50,997 nucleotides of DNA, from the NCBI RefSeq assembly GCF_900163655.1, contig NZ_FWFG01000061.1, positions 1 to 50,997 of the forward strand, read 5' to 3'. A program made the translations under genes and the position numbers. Source of the stretch: Brachybacterium nesterenkovii (GTDB taxonomy: Bacteria; Actinomycetota; Actinomycetes; Actinomycetales; Dermabacteraceae). This document shows, one piece after another, positions 42,106 to 49,858 of this stretch (position 1 is its first letter; each line of letters opens with the position of its first letter). The notes under the pieces were generated by a model. The model was not told the DNA's origin. It saw nothing but the letters and a program-made list of their open reading frames with translations, and ran no database searches.

Positions 42106-42158
42106 TACTGTAAGGGCGAGAGCCGTCGTTTGTCGCACCTCGGGTGCAGGGTCTGGGC
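42106..42158. promoter_or_regulatory. Divergent promoter region, DUF6308/orphan
   Basis: TACAGT on the minus strand (42112-42107) may serve the DUF6308 gene. On the plus strand TTGTCGCAC (42130-42138), 8 bp, CAGGGT (42147-42152) and 6 nt lead to ATG 42159, the fourth instance of the damage-type layout. Confidence 0.45.
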
Positions 42159-42905
42159 ATGTGGGATCTGCGAAATGCCGTCGGCACCGGAGCTAGCGCG
42201 GGGAGCGTCCTGGAAGCGGCTCGCGGACTGGCTCGTGCCATGGTCGAAGACGACCGCTGTGGACCCGTCGATGAGACGTATCGGTCCCACCCGGACTTCC
42301 CGATCGTCCTCGCAGAGCGTTTTGCCCAGGTCCTGCACGCGACGGCGAATCGTGAGGAGTCCGAGTTCGCGATCCTGCTCCTGCTGCTGGCTGCTCGTGC
42401 CCGGGCGATAGATGGCGAGTGGCATGCGGCTCTGCTTCTGATGAGTTCGTTGTCGATCGCCACTGGGGAGCGCACCGGCGGGAGAGAGACGGAGATCGTT
42501 GCCGATCTGCTCGCTGCGGTGGTCGAGCGTGTCGGCCCTGCATCCTCGTTGTCGTCCTGCGGGACGGCAGCGTTCAGCGGCCGGCGGTCGCGGGGGCTGT
42601 GGCGCGACCTGAGCGAATGGGATCTCGAACTCGGGGATGATGCTGGACGGCTGTTCAGGTTCGGTAGAGGACCGCTCGAGCCGGATTGGTCGCATCGGCC
42701 GACAGGGGAGGATCGAGAGGAGGTTTGGTGCCCTGGTGGCACCTGGGAACTCCGCGCTCTTGCTCTACTCCGGCCGCGGCCGTCGGTGAACTTGACTCGC
42801 TGGAGCCGCGGTCGGAGGACACGGACTTTTGGATCGCATGTCGTGCACCGTGGAGTCGATCGCGGGTGGCCCCACTGTCCGCGCCGCCGTCGTCCGCCAC
42901 ACTGA
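42159..42905 (+). CDS. Orphan hypothetical protein
   Basis: Not recognised. The 248-residue frame has a plausible helical N-terminal half (LEAARGLARAMVEDD, FAILLLLLAARARAIDGEWHAALLLMSSLS) with coding-like third positions. After about residue 190 it turns Arg/Pro-rich and runs up to the dnaE promoter, so the true 3' part may be eroded. ATG 42159 is chosen for the leaderless spacing; an in-frame GTG lies at 42144. Base composition is like the adjacent DUF6308 gene and lower in GC than the core genes, suggesting the two arrived together. Confidence 0.45.
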   Translation: MWDLRNAVGTGASAGSVLEAARGLARAMVEDDRCGPVDETYRSHPDFPIVLAERFAQVLHATANREESEFAILLLLLAARARAIDGEWHAALLLMSSLSIATGERTGGRETEIVADLLAAVVERVGPASSLSSCGTAAFSGRRSRGLWRDLSEWDLELGDDAGRLFRFGRGPLEPDWSHRPTGEDREEVWCPGGTWELRALALLRPRPSVNLTRWSRGRRTRTFGSHVVHRGVDRGWPHCPRRRRPPH

Positions 42906-42918
42906 GCTTCCCTGGGGC

Positions 42919-42947
42919 CTTCGTTCGTCGGACCCCGCGACTACCCT
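42919..42947 (+). promoter_or_regulatory. dnaE promoter, damage-type layout, leaderless
   Basis: CTTCGT (42919-42924), 17 bp, TACCCT (42942-42947), 7 nt, ATG. TCGTCGGAC-N8-TACCCT is embedded in it. Confidence 0.6.
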
Positions 42948-42954
42948 GGTCGGC

Positions 42955-45900
42955 ATGGCTGATTCGGACTTCGTGCACCTCCACTCCCACACGGACTACT
43001 CCCTGCTGGACGGTGCCGCGAAGATCAGCAAGCTCGTCGCGGAGGCCGCTGACCAGGGCCAGAAGGCCGTCGCGATCACGGACCACGGCTACGTGTTCGG
43101 CGCCTACGAGTTCTACAAGAACGCGGTGGCCGCCGGCGTGAAGCCGATCATCGGCGTCGAGGCCTACGTGACGCCGGGGACCAGCCGCCACGACCGCACC
43201 CGCGTGCAGTGGGGCACCAAGGCGCAGCAGGACGCGGGCGACGACGTCTCCGCCCGCGGCGCCTACACCCACCTGACCCTGCTGTCCCGCACCACCGAGG
43301 GCATGCACAACCTGTTCCGCCTCGCCTCCTCCGCGAGCCTCGACGGGCAGATGGGCAAGTGGCCCCGCATGGACCGCGAGATCCTCTCGAAGTACTCCGA
43401 CGGCCTGATCGCGTCGACGGGCTGCCCCTCGGGCGAGATCCAGACGCGCATCCGCCTGGGCCACTGGGACGAGGCGCTCAAGGCCGCCGGCGAGTACCAG
43501 GACATGTTCGGCAAGGAGAACTACTTCGTCGAGCTCATGGACCATGGGCTGGATCTCGAGAAGCGCGTGACGTCGCAGCTCATCGAGCTGTCTAAGAAGA
43601 TCGGCGCGCCGCTGCTGGCCACCAACGACCTGCACTACGTCACCAAGGACGACGCGAAGATCCAGGACGCCCTCCTGTGCATCAACTCGGGCTCCACGTT
43701 CGACACCCCCGGGCGCTTCAAGTTCGACGGCTCCGGCTACTACCTCAAGTCCGCCCAGGAGATGCGCGAGCTGTTCCGCGACCTCCCCGAGGCCTGCGAC
43801 AACACGCTCAAGGTCGCGGAGATGTGCGACGTCTCCTTCACCACCACCGCCGAGGGCGCGAACTTCATGCCCGTCTTCCCGACCCCGCCGGGGGAGGACG
43901 AGCACTCGTGGTTCATCAAGGAGGTCGAGCGGGGCCTGGAGTACCGCTACCCCAGCGGCATCCCCGACGCCGTCCGGGAGCGCGCGAACTTCGAGGTCGG
44001 GATCATCACCCAGATGGGCTTCCCCGGCTACTTCCTCGTCGTCTCCGACTTCATCCGCTGGGCCAAGGAGAACGGGATCCGCGTGGGGCCGGGCCGAGGC
44101 TCGGGCGCCGGCTCGATGGTCGCCTACGCCATGCGCATCACCGACCTCGACCCCCTCGAGCACGGCCTGCTGTTCGAGCGCTTCCTCAACCCGGACCGCG
44201 TCTCGATGCCCGACTTCGACGTCGACTTCGATGATCGCCGCCGCGGCGAGGTCCTCGAGTACGTGACGCGCAAGTACGGCGACGACCGCGTCGCGCAGGT
44301 CATCACCTACGGGGTCATGAAGACCAAGAACTCGCTGAAGGACGCCGCGCGCGTGCTCGGCTACCCGTACGCGATGGGCGACCGCCTCACCAAGGCGCTG
44401 CCGCCGGCCGTGATGGGCAAGGACATCTCGCTGAAGGGGATCTTCGACCCGCAGGACAAGCGCTACGCGGAGGCCGGCGAGTTCCGCCGCATCCACGACG
44501 AGGACCCGGACGTCCAGAAGGTCTACGAGATCGCCAGCGGCGTCGAGGGCCTGACCCGCGGCTGGGGCGTCCACGCCTGCGCGGTCATCATGTCCAGCGC
44601 CCCGCTCATCGACATCATCCCGATGATGCGCCGCCCCTCCGACGGCCAGATCATCACGCAGTTCGACTACCCGACGTGCGAGACGCTCGGCCTGCTGAAG
44701 ATGGACTTCCTGGGCCTGCGCAACCTCACCGTCATCTCGGACGCGCTGGAGAACATCGAGCGCAACGGCAAGACGCCGCCGGACTTCGAGACGCTCGGCT
44801 TCGACGATCCCGCCACCTACGAGCTGCTGGGCCACGGCGACACCCTGGGCGTGTTCCAGCTGGACGGCTCCGGCATGCGCACCCTGCTGCGGCAGATGAA
44901 GCCCGACAAGTTCGGCGACATCTCGGCCGTCTCGGCCCTGTACCGCCCGGGTCCGATGGGCATGAACTCCCACACCAACTACGCGCTGCGCAAGAACGAC
45001 CTGCAGCCGATCACGCCGATCCACCCGGAGCTCGAGGAGCCGCTCGCGGAGATCCTCTCGGAGACCTACGGCCTGATCGTCTATCAGGAGCAGGTCATGC
45101 AGATCGCGCAGAAGGTGGCCGGGTACTCGCTCGGCGAGGCCGACATCCTGCGCCGCGCGATGGGCAAGAAGAAGAAGGCGGAGCTGGACAAGCAGTACGT
45201 CTCCTTCCAGGGCGGGATGAAGGAGCGCGGCTTCTCCGACGCCGCGGTCAAGGCCCTGTGGGACACCCTGCTGCCGTTCGCCGACTACGCGTTCAACAAG
45301 TCGCACTCCGCGGCCTACGGCGTGGTCTCCTACTGGACCGGGTACCTCAAGGCGAACTTCCCGACCGAGTACATGGCCGCGCTGCTCACCTCCACGCAGG
45401 AGAACCGCGACCGTCTGGGCCTGTACCTGGGAGACTGCCGCCACCGCCACATCACGGTGCTGCCGCCGGACGTCAACGAGTCCGACATGTACTTCTCGGC
45501 CGTCGGCGACGACATCCGCTTCGGGCTGTCGGCGATCCGCAACGTCGGCGCCAACGTGGTCGACGCGATCCTGAAGACCCGCGAGGAGAAGGGCGCCTTC
45601 ACGTCCTTCACGGACTTCCTCGACAAGGTCCCGCTGTCGGTGTGCAACAAGCGCACGATCGAGTCGCTCATCAAGGGCGGCGCCTTCGACTCCCTCGGTG
45701 CCAACCGCCGCTCCCTTGTGCTCGTGCACGAGGACGCGGTCGACTCCGTCGTCGATGTCAAGCGCAAGGAGGCCCAGGGCCAGTACGACCTCTTCTCCGA
45801 CCTGCTCGGCGGGGGAGGGGACGACGACGTCCAGACCGGGTCGAGCGCGACCATCACCATCCCCGAGCTGCCCGAGTGGGACCGCAAGGAGAAGCTGGCC

Positions 45901-46515
45901 TTCGAGCGCAACATGCTGGGCCTGTACGTCTCCGACCACCCGCTGCAGGGCCTCGAGCACGTGATCGCCCAGAACTCGAGCACGACCATCAGCGCGCTCG
46001 CCGACGAGGGCGCCGTCGAGGACGGGGCGATGGTGCAGATCGCGGGGCTCATCACGAGCCTCCAGCGCAAGACCACCAAGAAGGGCGACATGTGGGCGAT
46101 CGCCACGGTCGAGGACCTCGAGGGATCGGTCGACTGCCTGATGTTCCCCTCGACGTACCAGACCGTCGCGACCGAGCTCGCCGAGGACCTCGTCGTGTCC
46201 ATGAAGGGCCGCATCGACACCTCCAAGGGCATGCCCGAGCTGCGGGTCATGGAGATGACGATCCCCGACGTCTCCAACGCCGGGGGCGACGGGCCCGTCA
46301 CGATCTCCCTGCCCGCGATGCGCGCGAGCGAGCGCGTGATCACCGACCTGCGGGGCGTGCTCGAGGACAATCCCGGCATGAGCGAGGTGCGCCTGAAGCT
46401 CATGGAGCCGGGGCGCTCGACGCTCATGCGGCTCGACAACCGCTTGTCGGTCACGCCGTCGGCCGCCCTCTACGCGTCGCTCAAGGCGCTGCTGGGGCCC
46501 GGCTGCCTGCAGTGA
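42955..46515 (+). CDS. dnaE: DNA polymerase III alpha subunit
   Basis: The replicative polymerase catalytic subunit, 1186 residues, of the DnaE1 type. Domains are an N-terminal PHP domain with metal-ligand motifs HLHSHTDYSLLDG and ITDHGYVFGAYEF; the palm with GPGRGSGAGS and catalytic PDFDVDFDD (Asp420, 422, 424 region); fingers; helix-hairpin-helix; and a C-terminal OB fold (about 1020-1100). The internal beta-clamp motif QYDLF is at about 943-947. ATG 42955 has a leaderless -10 box. The intact PHP metal ligands suggest intrinsic 3'-5' proofreading, as shown for mycobacterial DnaE1. Confidence 0.97.
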   Translation: MADSDFVHLHSHTDYSLLDGAAKISKLVAEAADQGQKAVAITDHGYVFGAYEFYKNAVAAGVKPIIGVEAYVTPGTSRHDRTRVQWGTKAQQDAGDDVSARGAYTHLTLLSRTTEGMHNLFRLASSASLDGQMGKWPRMDREILSKYSDGLIASTGCPSGEIQTRIRLGHWDEALKAAGEYQDMFGKENYFVELMDHGLDLEKRVTSQLIELSKKIGAPLLATNDLHYVTKDDAKIQDALLCINSGSTFDTPGRFKFDGSGYYLKSAQEMRELFRDLPEACDNTLKVAEMCDVSFTTTAEGANFMPVFPTPPGEDEHSWFIKEVERGLEYRYPSGIPDAVRERANFEVGIITQMGFPGYFLVVSDFIRWAKENGIRVGPGRGSGAGSMVAYAMRITDLDPLEHGLLFERFLNPDRVSMPDFDVDFDDRRRGEVLEYVTRKYGDDRVAQVITYGVMKTKNSLKDAARVLGYPYAMGDRLTKALPPAVMGKDISLKGIFDPQDKRYAEAGEFRRIHDEDPDVQKVYEIASGVEGLTRGWGVHACAVIMSSAPLIDIIPMMRRPSDGQIITQFDYPTCETLGLLKMDFLGLRNLTVISDALENIERNGKTPPDFETLGFDDPATYELLGHGDTLGVFQLDGSGMRTLLRQMKPDKFGDISAVSALYRPGPMGMNSHTNYALRKNDLQPITPIHPELEEPLAEILSETYGLIVYQEQVMQIAQKVAGYSLGEADILRRAMGKKKKAELDKQYVSFQGGMKERGFSDAAVKALWDTLLPFADYAFNKSHSAAYGVVSYWTGYLKANFPTEYMAALLTSTQENRDRLGLYLGDCRHRHITVLPPDVNESDMYFSAVGDDIRFGLSAIRNVGANVVDAILKTREEKGAFTSFTDFLDKVPLSVCNKRTIESLIKGGAFDSLGANRRSLVLVHEDAVDSVVDVKRKEAQGQYDLFSDLLGGGGDDDVQTGSSATITIPELPEWDRKEKLAFERNMLGLYVSDHPLQGLEHVIAQNSSTTISALADEGAVEDGAMVQIAGLITSLQRKTTKKGDMWAIATVEDLEGSVDCLMFPSTYQTVATELAEDLVVSMKGRIDTSKGMPELRVMEMTIPDVSNAGGDGPVTISLPAMRASERVITDLRGVLEDNPGMSEVRLKLMEPGRSTLMRLDNRLSVTPSAALYASLKALLGPGCLQ

Positions 46516-46569
46516 CGCCTGGCCGTCCGCAGTGACGGCTGGTCGCCGGCGGTGATGAGCGATGCGCGG
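46510..46569. repeat. 20-bp imperfect repeat across dnaE stop
   Basis: Three units of period 20 bp begin at 46510, 46530 and 46550 (CAGTGACGSCTGGYCG core); the first contains the dnaE TGA. The rest of the 129-bp gap shows only the hisD -10 box. Confidence 0.65.
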
Positions 46570-46632
46570 CAGGGCGCAGCGGTGATGGGGACGCGGGCCT
46601 GGACGCCCCGATCGTCCTGCGCGGGCGGCGGC

Positions 46633-46638
46633 TAGGCT
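46633..46638 (+). promoter_or_regulatory. -10 box of leaderless hisD promoter
   Basis: TAGGCT is followed by 6 nt and ATG at 46645. Confidence 0.65.
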
Positions 46639-46644
46639 CGGACC

Positions 46645-47970
46645 ATGGCTCCGATGAACGTCACCGACCTGCGTTCGACCGACCTCAGCCCGGCCCGGCT
46701 GCGGGAGGCGATGCCGCGCCCCGAGCTCGACGTCGATGCGGCCATGCAGTCTGTAGCAGGTGTCGTCGAGGACGTCCGCACCCGCGGCGCCGAGGCCGTC
46801 CTCGAGGCGGGGGAGCGCTTCGACGGCGTGCGCCCGCCGTCCCTGCGCGTGCCCGCGGAGGTCATCGCCGAGGCCCTCGAGACCCTCGACCCGGAGATCC
46901 GCGCGGCCATCGAGGTGTCGATCGAGCGCGTCCGCGCGGTCGATGAGGCGCAGCGCCGCGAGGACGAGGTCGTCGAGGTGACCCCCGGCGGCGTCGTCCG
47001 CCAGCGCTGGGTGCCCGTCGAGCGCGTAGGCCTGTACGTGCCCGGCGGCAGGGCCGTGCTGCCCAGCTCCGTCGTCATGAACGCCGTGCCCGCGATCACC
47101 GCGGGCGTGCGCCAGATCGTCCTCGCCTCCCCGCCGCAGAAGGACTTCGGCGGCTGGCCCCACCCGACGATCCTCGCGGCCTGCGCCCTGCTGGGCGTCG
47201 AGACCGTGATCGCCGCGGGCGGCGCCCAGGCCGTCGCGCTGCTGGCCCACGGCGCCGAGGACCTCGGCGACGGCACGGCGCTGGATGGCGTCGACATGAT
47301 CACCGGCCCGGGCAACGTGTACGTCACGGCGGCCAAGCGCCTGGTCCGCGGCACCGTCGGCATCGACGCCGAGGCCGGTCCCACCGAGATCGCGATCCTC
47401 GCCGATGAGACCGCCGATCCGCGCTATGTCGCGGCGGACCTCATCTCCCAGGCCGAGCACGATCCGCTCGCCGCGTCCGTGCTCGTGACCGACTCCGATG
47501 AGCTCGCGCGCGCCGTCGATGCGGAGCTCGAGGTGCAGATCCCGCAGACCGAGCACGTCGAGCGGATCCGCGAGGCCCTCGCCGGGCGCCAGAGCGGGAC
47601 GATCCTCGTGGACGATCTCGAGCAGGGCCTGGCCGTTGTCAACGCCTACGGCGCCGAGCACCTGGAAATCCAGACGGCCGATGCCGCCGCCGTGGCGGCC
47701 CGCGTGACCAACGCCGGAGCCGTCTTCGTCGGCTCGTACAGCCCCGTCAGCCTGGGCGACTACAACGCCGGGTCCAATCACGTGCTGCCCACCGGCGGCA
47801 CCTCGCGCTTCGGCGGCGGCCTGGCCGTGCAGTCGTTCCTGCGCGGCATCCACGTCATCGAGTACGACGAGCCGGCGCTCGCCGCCTCCCGGGTCGCCGC
47901 GACGACGCTCGCGAAGGCCGAGGGACTGCCTGCGCACGGGCGCGCCATCGACATCCGCTTCGACGCGTGA
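46645..47970 (+). CDS. hisD: Histidinol dehydrogenase
   Basis: Catalyses the last two steps of histidine synthesis using NAD and zinc. The 441-residue product has [26 protein letters not shown], the family signature [35 protein letters not shown] (in pieces around 235-270), catalytic Glu/His in AEHLEI and the C-terminal [18 protein letters not shown] 46645 has a leaderless -10 box; ATG 46654 is an alternative. hisC is 1.9 kb downstream on the same strand, with three other genes between them. Confidence 0.96.
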   Translation: MAPMNVTDLRSTDLSPARLREAMPRPELDVDAAMQSVAGVVEDVRTRGAEAVLEAGERFDGVRPPSLRVPAEVIAEALETLDPEIRAAIEVSIERVRAVDEAQRREDEVVEVTPGGVVRQRWVPVERVGLYVPGGRAVLPSSVVMNAVPAITAGVRQIVLASPPQKDFGGWPHPTILAACALLGVETVIAAGGAQAVALLAHGAEDLGDGTALDGVDMITGPGNVYVTAAKRLVRGTVGIDAEAGPTEIAILADETADPRYVAADLISQAEHDPLAASVLVTDSDELARAVDAELEVQIPQTEHVERIREALAGRQSGTILVDDLEQGLAVVNAYGAEHLEIQTADAAAVAARVTNAGAVFVGSYSPVSLGDYNAGSNHVLPTGGTSRFGGGLAVQSFLRGIHVIEYDEPALAASRVAATTLAKAEGLPAHGRAIDIRFDA

Positions 47971-48554
47971 CGGGCGCAGCGGGCGCCTCGCGGGGCGCAG
48001 GACAGGACGGAGCCGTCGTGACGACGGGCGCTGCGGAGGCCGACCATCGAACGCGAGCCGATGCGAGCTTCGTGATCCGCGGGGCCCGCCCCGAGGACGT
48101 CGAGGCGATCTGCCAGCGGATCGTCGACCTCGCCGTCTACGAGCGAGAGCCCGACGCCGCGACCGGGACGCCCGAGGACCTGCGCCGTGCCCTGTTCGGC
48201 GCGGACCCGGCGGTCTTCTGCCATGTCGCCGAGACGACCGGGCCCGACGGCGGGACCGAGATCGCGGGCATCGCCCTGTGGTTCCTCACCTACTCCACGT
48301 GGGAGGCGCGCCACGGGATCTGGCTCGAGGACCTCTTCGTCCTGCCCGAGCACCGCGGCAGCGGAATGGGCCTCGCCCTCCTGCAGACCCTCGCGGGCAT
48401 CTGCCGCGAGCGCGGCTACAAGCGTCTGGAGTGGTGCGTGCTCGACTGGAACGAGCCGTCGATCCGCTTCTACGAGTCGGTCGGCGCGCGCCCGCAGTCC
48501 GACTGGACGACGTACCGTCTCGCGGGCGAGGCCCTCGAGGTCTTCGGGCGCTGA
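47967..48554 (+). CDS. GNAT family N-acetyltransferase, diamine acetyltransferase-like
   Basis: A 195-residue acetyltransferase of the spermidine/spermine (SSAT, PaiA-like) group. The motifs [53 protein letters not shown] and [18 protein letters not shown] are characteristic. Substrate is probably a small amine, thialysine or similar. GTG 47967 overlaps the hisD stop (GTGA); residues 1-34 are non-homologous, so a start near 48018 is also possible. Confidence 0.85.
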   Translation: MTGAAGASRGAGQDGAVVTTGAAEADHRTRADASFVIRGARPEDVEAICQRIVDLAVYEREPDAATGTPEDLRRALFGADPAVFCHVAETTGPDGGTEIAGIALWFLTYSTWEARHGIWLEDLFVLPEHRGSGMGLALLQTLAGICRERGYKRLEWCVLDWNEPSIRFYESVGARPQSDWTTYRLAGEALEVFGR

Positions 48555-48606
48555 GAGGCGCGCGCGAGGCACGCGCCGCCGTGCGGTGCGCCCAACCGCC
48601 GCCCGC

Positions 48607-48705
48607 GGCTGTGGCCGCGCGATGTGCGTCGAGTCCCGTGGCGATGTCCGCGCGAGGTGCACCGAGCCCTGTGGCTGTCTCAGCGCGAGGTGCATCCTGC
48701 CGCCG
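48607..48705. repeat. 33-bp imperfect tandem repeat, 3 units
   Basis: Units start at 48607, 48640 and 48673 (GGCKRTGKCCGCGCGAKGTGC type), filling most of the convergent gap between the GNAT and GrpB-like genes. Confidence 0.8.
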
Positions 48706-48714
48706 CACTGTGCT

Positions 48715-49269
48715 TCAACGCGGGTCTCCTGCCGCGCGCGCTCGCGCGAGGATCTGCCCGATCACCTCGCCCTTGGCCTCGGCGTAGTCGTTGACCGTCG
48801 GCCACTCCTGCTCGGCGAGCATCCGCTTCGTCCGCTCGTACAGCGCGCGATCCTCGGCATCGCCGCGCAGGCGGTCGCGCAGGACGAGGTAGGCGTCGGC
48901 CGCGGGGTCGTCCTCGGCGAGGATGTGGATATTCGCATTCCGTTCGGGCGGCCGCACCATCCGGTGCCCGTCCTCGCGCACGCGCAGCACGTAGCCCGCG
49001 TCCAGGACGGCAGGGAGATAGGCCGCATCGGCGTCGATGTCGGTGACCGTGACGAGCACGTCGATGATCGGCTTGGCGCCGAGCCCCGGGACGGAGGTCG
49101 AGCCGATGTGCTCGATCCGCAGGGCCGACGCTCCCAGCGCGGCCCGGAGCACGCGCTCGTGCTCCCGGTAGCGTGCGGGCCAGGCGGGATCGGGGGCGGC
49201 GATGACGATCCGCTGATGCTCCGGGCCGCCGATGATGCCCCAGGGGAAGGAGTCGCCCGCAGCGCTCAC
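48715..49269 (-). CDS. GrpB family protein (UPF0157)
   Basis: A 184-residue nucleotidyltransferase-fold protein of the GrpB/UPF0157 family, function unknown. The signatures are [43 protein letters not shown] ([14 protein letters not shown]) and the later [16 protein letters not shown] 49269 overlaps the stop of the upstream DUF3054 gene (GTGA), so the two are co-translated. Confidence 0.9.
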   Translation of the reverse strand: MSAAGDSFPWGIIGGPEHQRIVIAAPDPAWPARYREHERVLRAALGASALRIEHIGSTSVPGLGAKPIIDVLVTVTDIDADAAYLPAVLDAGYVLRVREDGHRMVRPPERNANIHILAEDDPAADAYLVLRDRLRGDAEDRALYERTKRMLAEQEWPTVNDYAEAKGEVIGQILARARAAGDPR

Positions 49270-49766
49270 CGGGACTCGTCCGCGGTCGCGTCCTCGGCGG
49301 CAGCGGTGCCCGCATCCACCGACGCGTTCTCCTCGTCCGTCTCGTCCGTCGCGACGGTGCCCGCGGTCCCGTCCGCCTTCCGCAGCTGCGCGGCGTCGAT
49401 CACCTCGCGCCGCTCCCGGCGCGTGACGAACGAGGCGACCGCGCGCCAGCCCAGCATGAACAGCGCCAGGAACGTCGCGGTCACGATGATGAACGAGGTC
49501 TCGGTGCCCGCGCCGAACAGGGTGCGGATCGCCATGGCCGCGGCGATCGTGATCGCCCAGATGAACACGCCGTGCGGCCACAGCGCGAAGGGGGCGCGCC
49601 AGGAGCGGATCGTGAGGTGCCCCAGCAGCATCCCGACGAGGAACGGCCAGGCCACGAGCCCCACCGTCGAGGTGGTCAGGGGCGTCGCGTGCTGCATGAG
49701 CCCGATCGCGACGAAGAGGAGGACGGCCAGGGCATCGCCCACCAGGGCGCCGACGGAACGCATCAT
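49266..49766 (-). CDS. DUF3054 family membrane protein
   Basis: A 166-residue protein with four membrane segments (about 8-24, 33-50, 62-82, 90-110). The family pattern is ALAVLLFVAIG, TSTVGLVAWPFLVGMLLGHL and WPHGVFIWAITIAAAMAIRTL. A basic then acidic, Thr/Ala-rich cytoplasmic tail makes up the last 50 residues. ATG 49766 (ATGATG) has TACCCT 6 nt upstream, a leaderless arrangement. It is divergent from hisC and followed by the overlapping GrpB-like gene. Function unknown. Confidence 0.88.
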   Translation of the reverse strand: MMRSVGALVGDALAVLLFVAIGLMQHATPLTTSTVGLVAWPFLVGMLLGHLTIRSWRAPFALWPHGVFIWAITIAAAMAIRTLFGAGTETSFIIVTATFLALFMLGWRAVASFVTRRERREVIDAAQLRKADGTAGTVATDETDEENASVDAGTAAAEDATADESR

Positions 49767-49772
49767 CCCGCC

Positions 49773-49778
49773 AGGGTA
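49773..49778 (-). promoter_or_regulatory. -10 box of leaderless DUF3054 promoter
   Basis: On the minus strand TACCCT is followed by 6 nt and ATG at 49766. Confidence 0.6.
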
Positions 49779-49845
49779 GGCCAGCTGCGCCCGCGGGCGC
49801 GTCCGGGACGCTCGGACAGCCGGACGCTCGCGCTGCCGTCCTGAC

Positions 49846-49851
49846 TACCAT
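49846..49851 (+). promoter_or_regulatory. -10 box of leaderless hisC promoter
   Basis: TACCAT is followed by 7 nt and ATG at 49859. It is back to back with the DUF3054 promoter 68 bp away. Confidence 0.6.
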
Positions 49852-49858
49852 GGGGGCC

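Noticed and set aside
37252-42905. Prophage or integrative element between rluD and dnaE
   Set aside because: No integrase, attachment-site repeats, tRNA or phage structural genes are present; only a loose accessory patch is supported.
42655-47937. A 1760-codon open frame on the minus strand across dnaE and hisD
   Set aside because: Its composition (Asp/Arg/His/Val-rich) is the antisense of conserved dnaE and hisD, and no promoter or ribosome site fits it.
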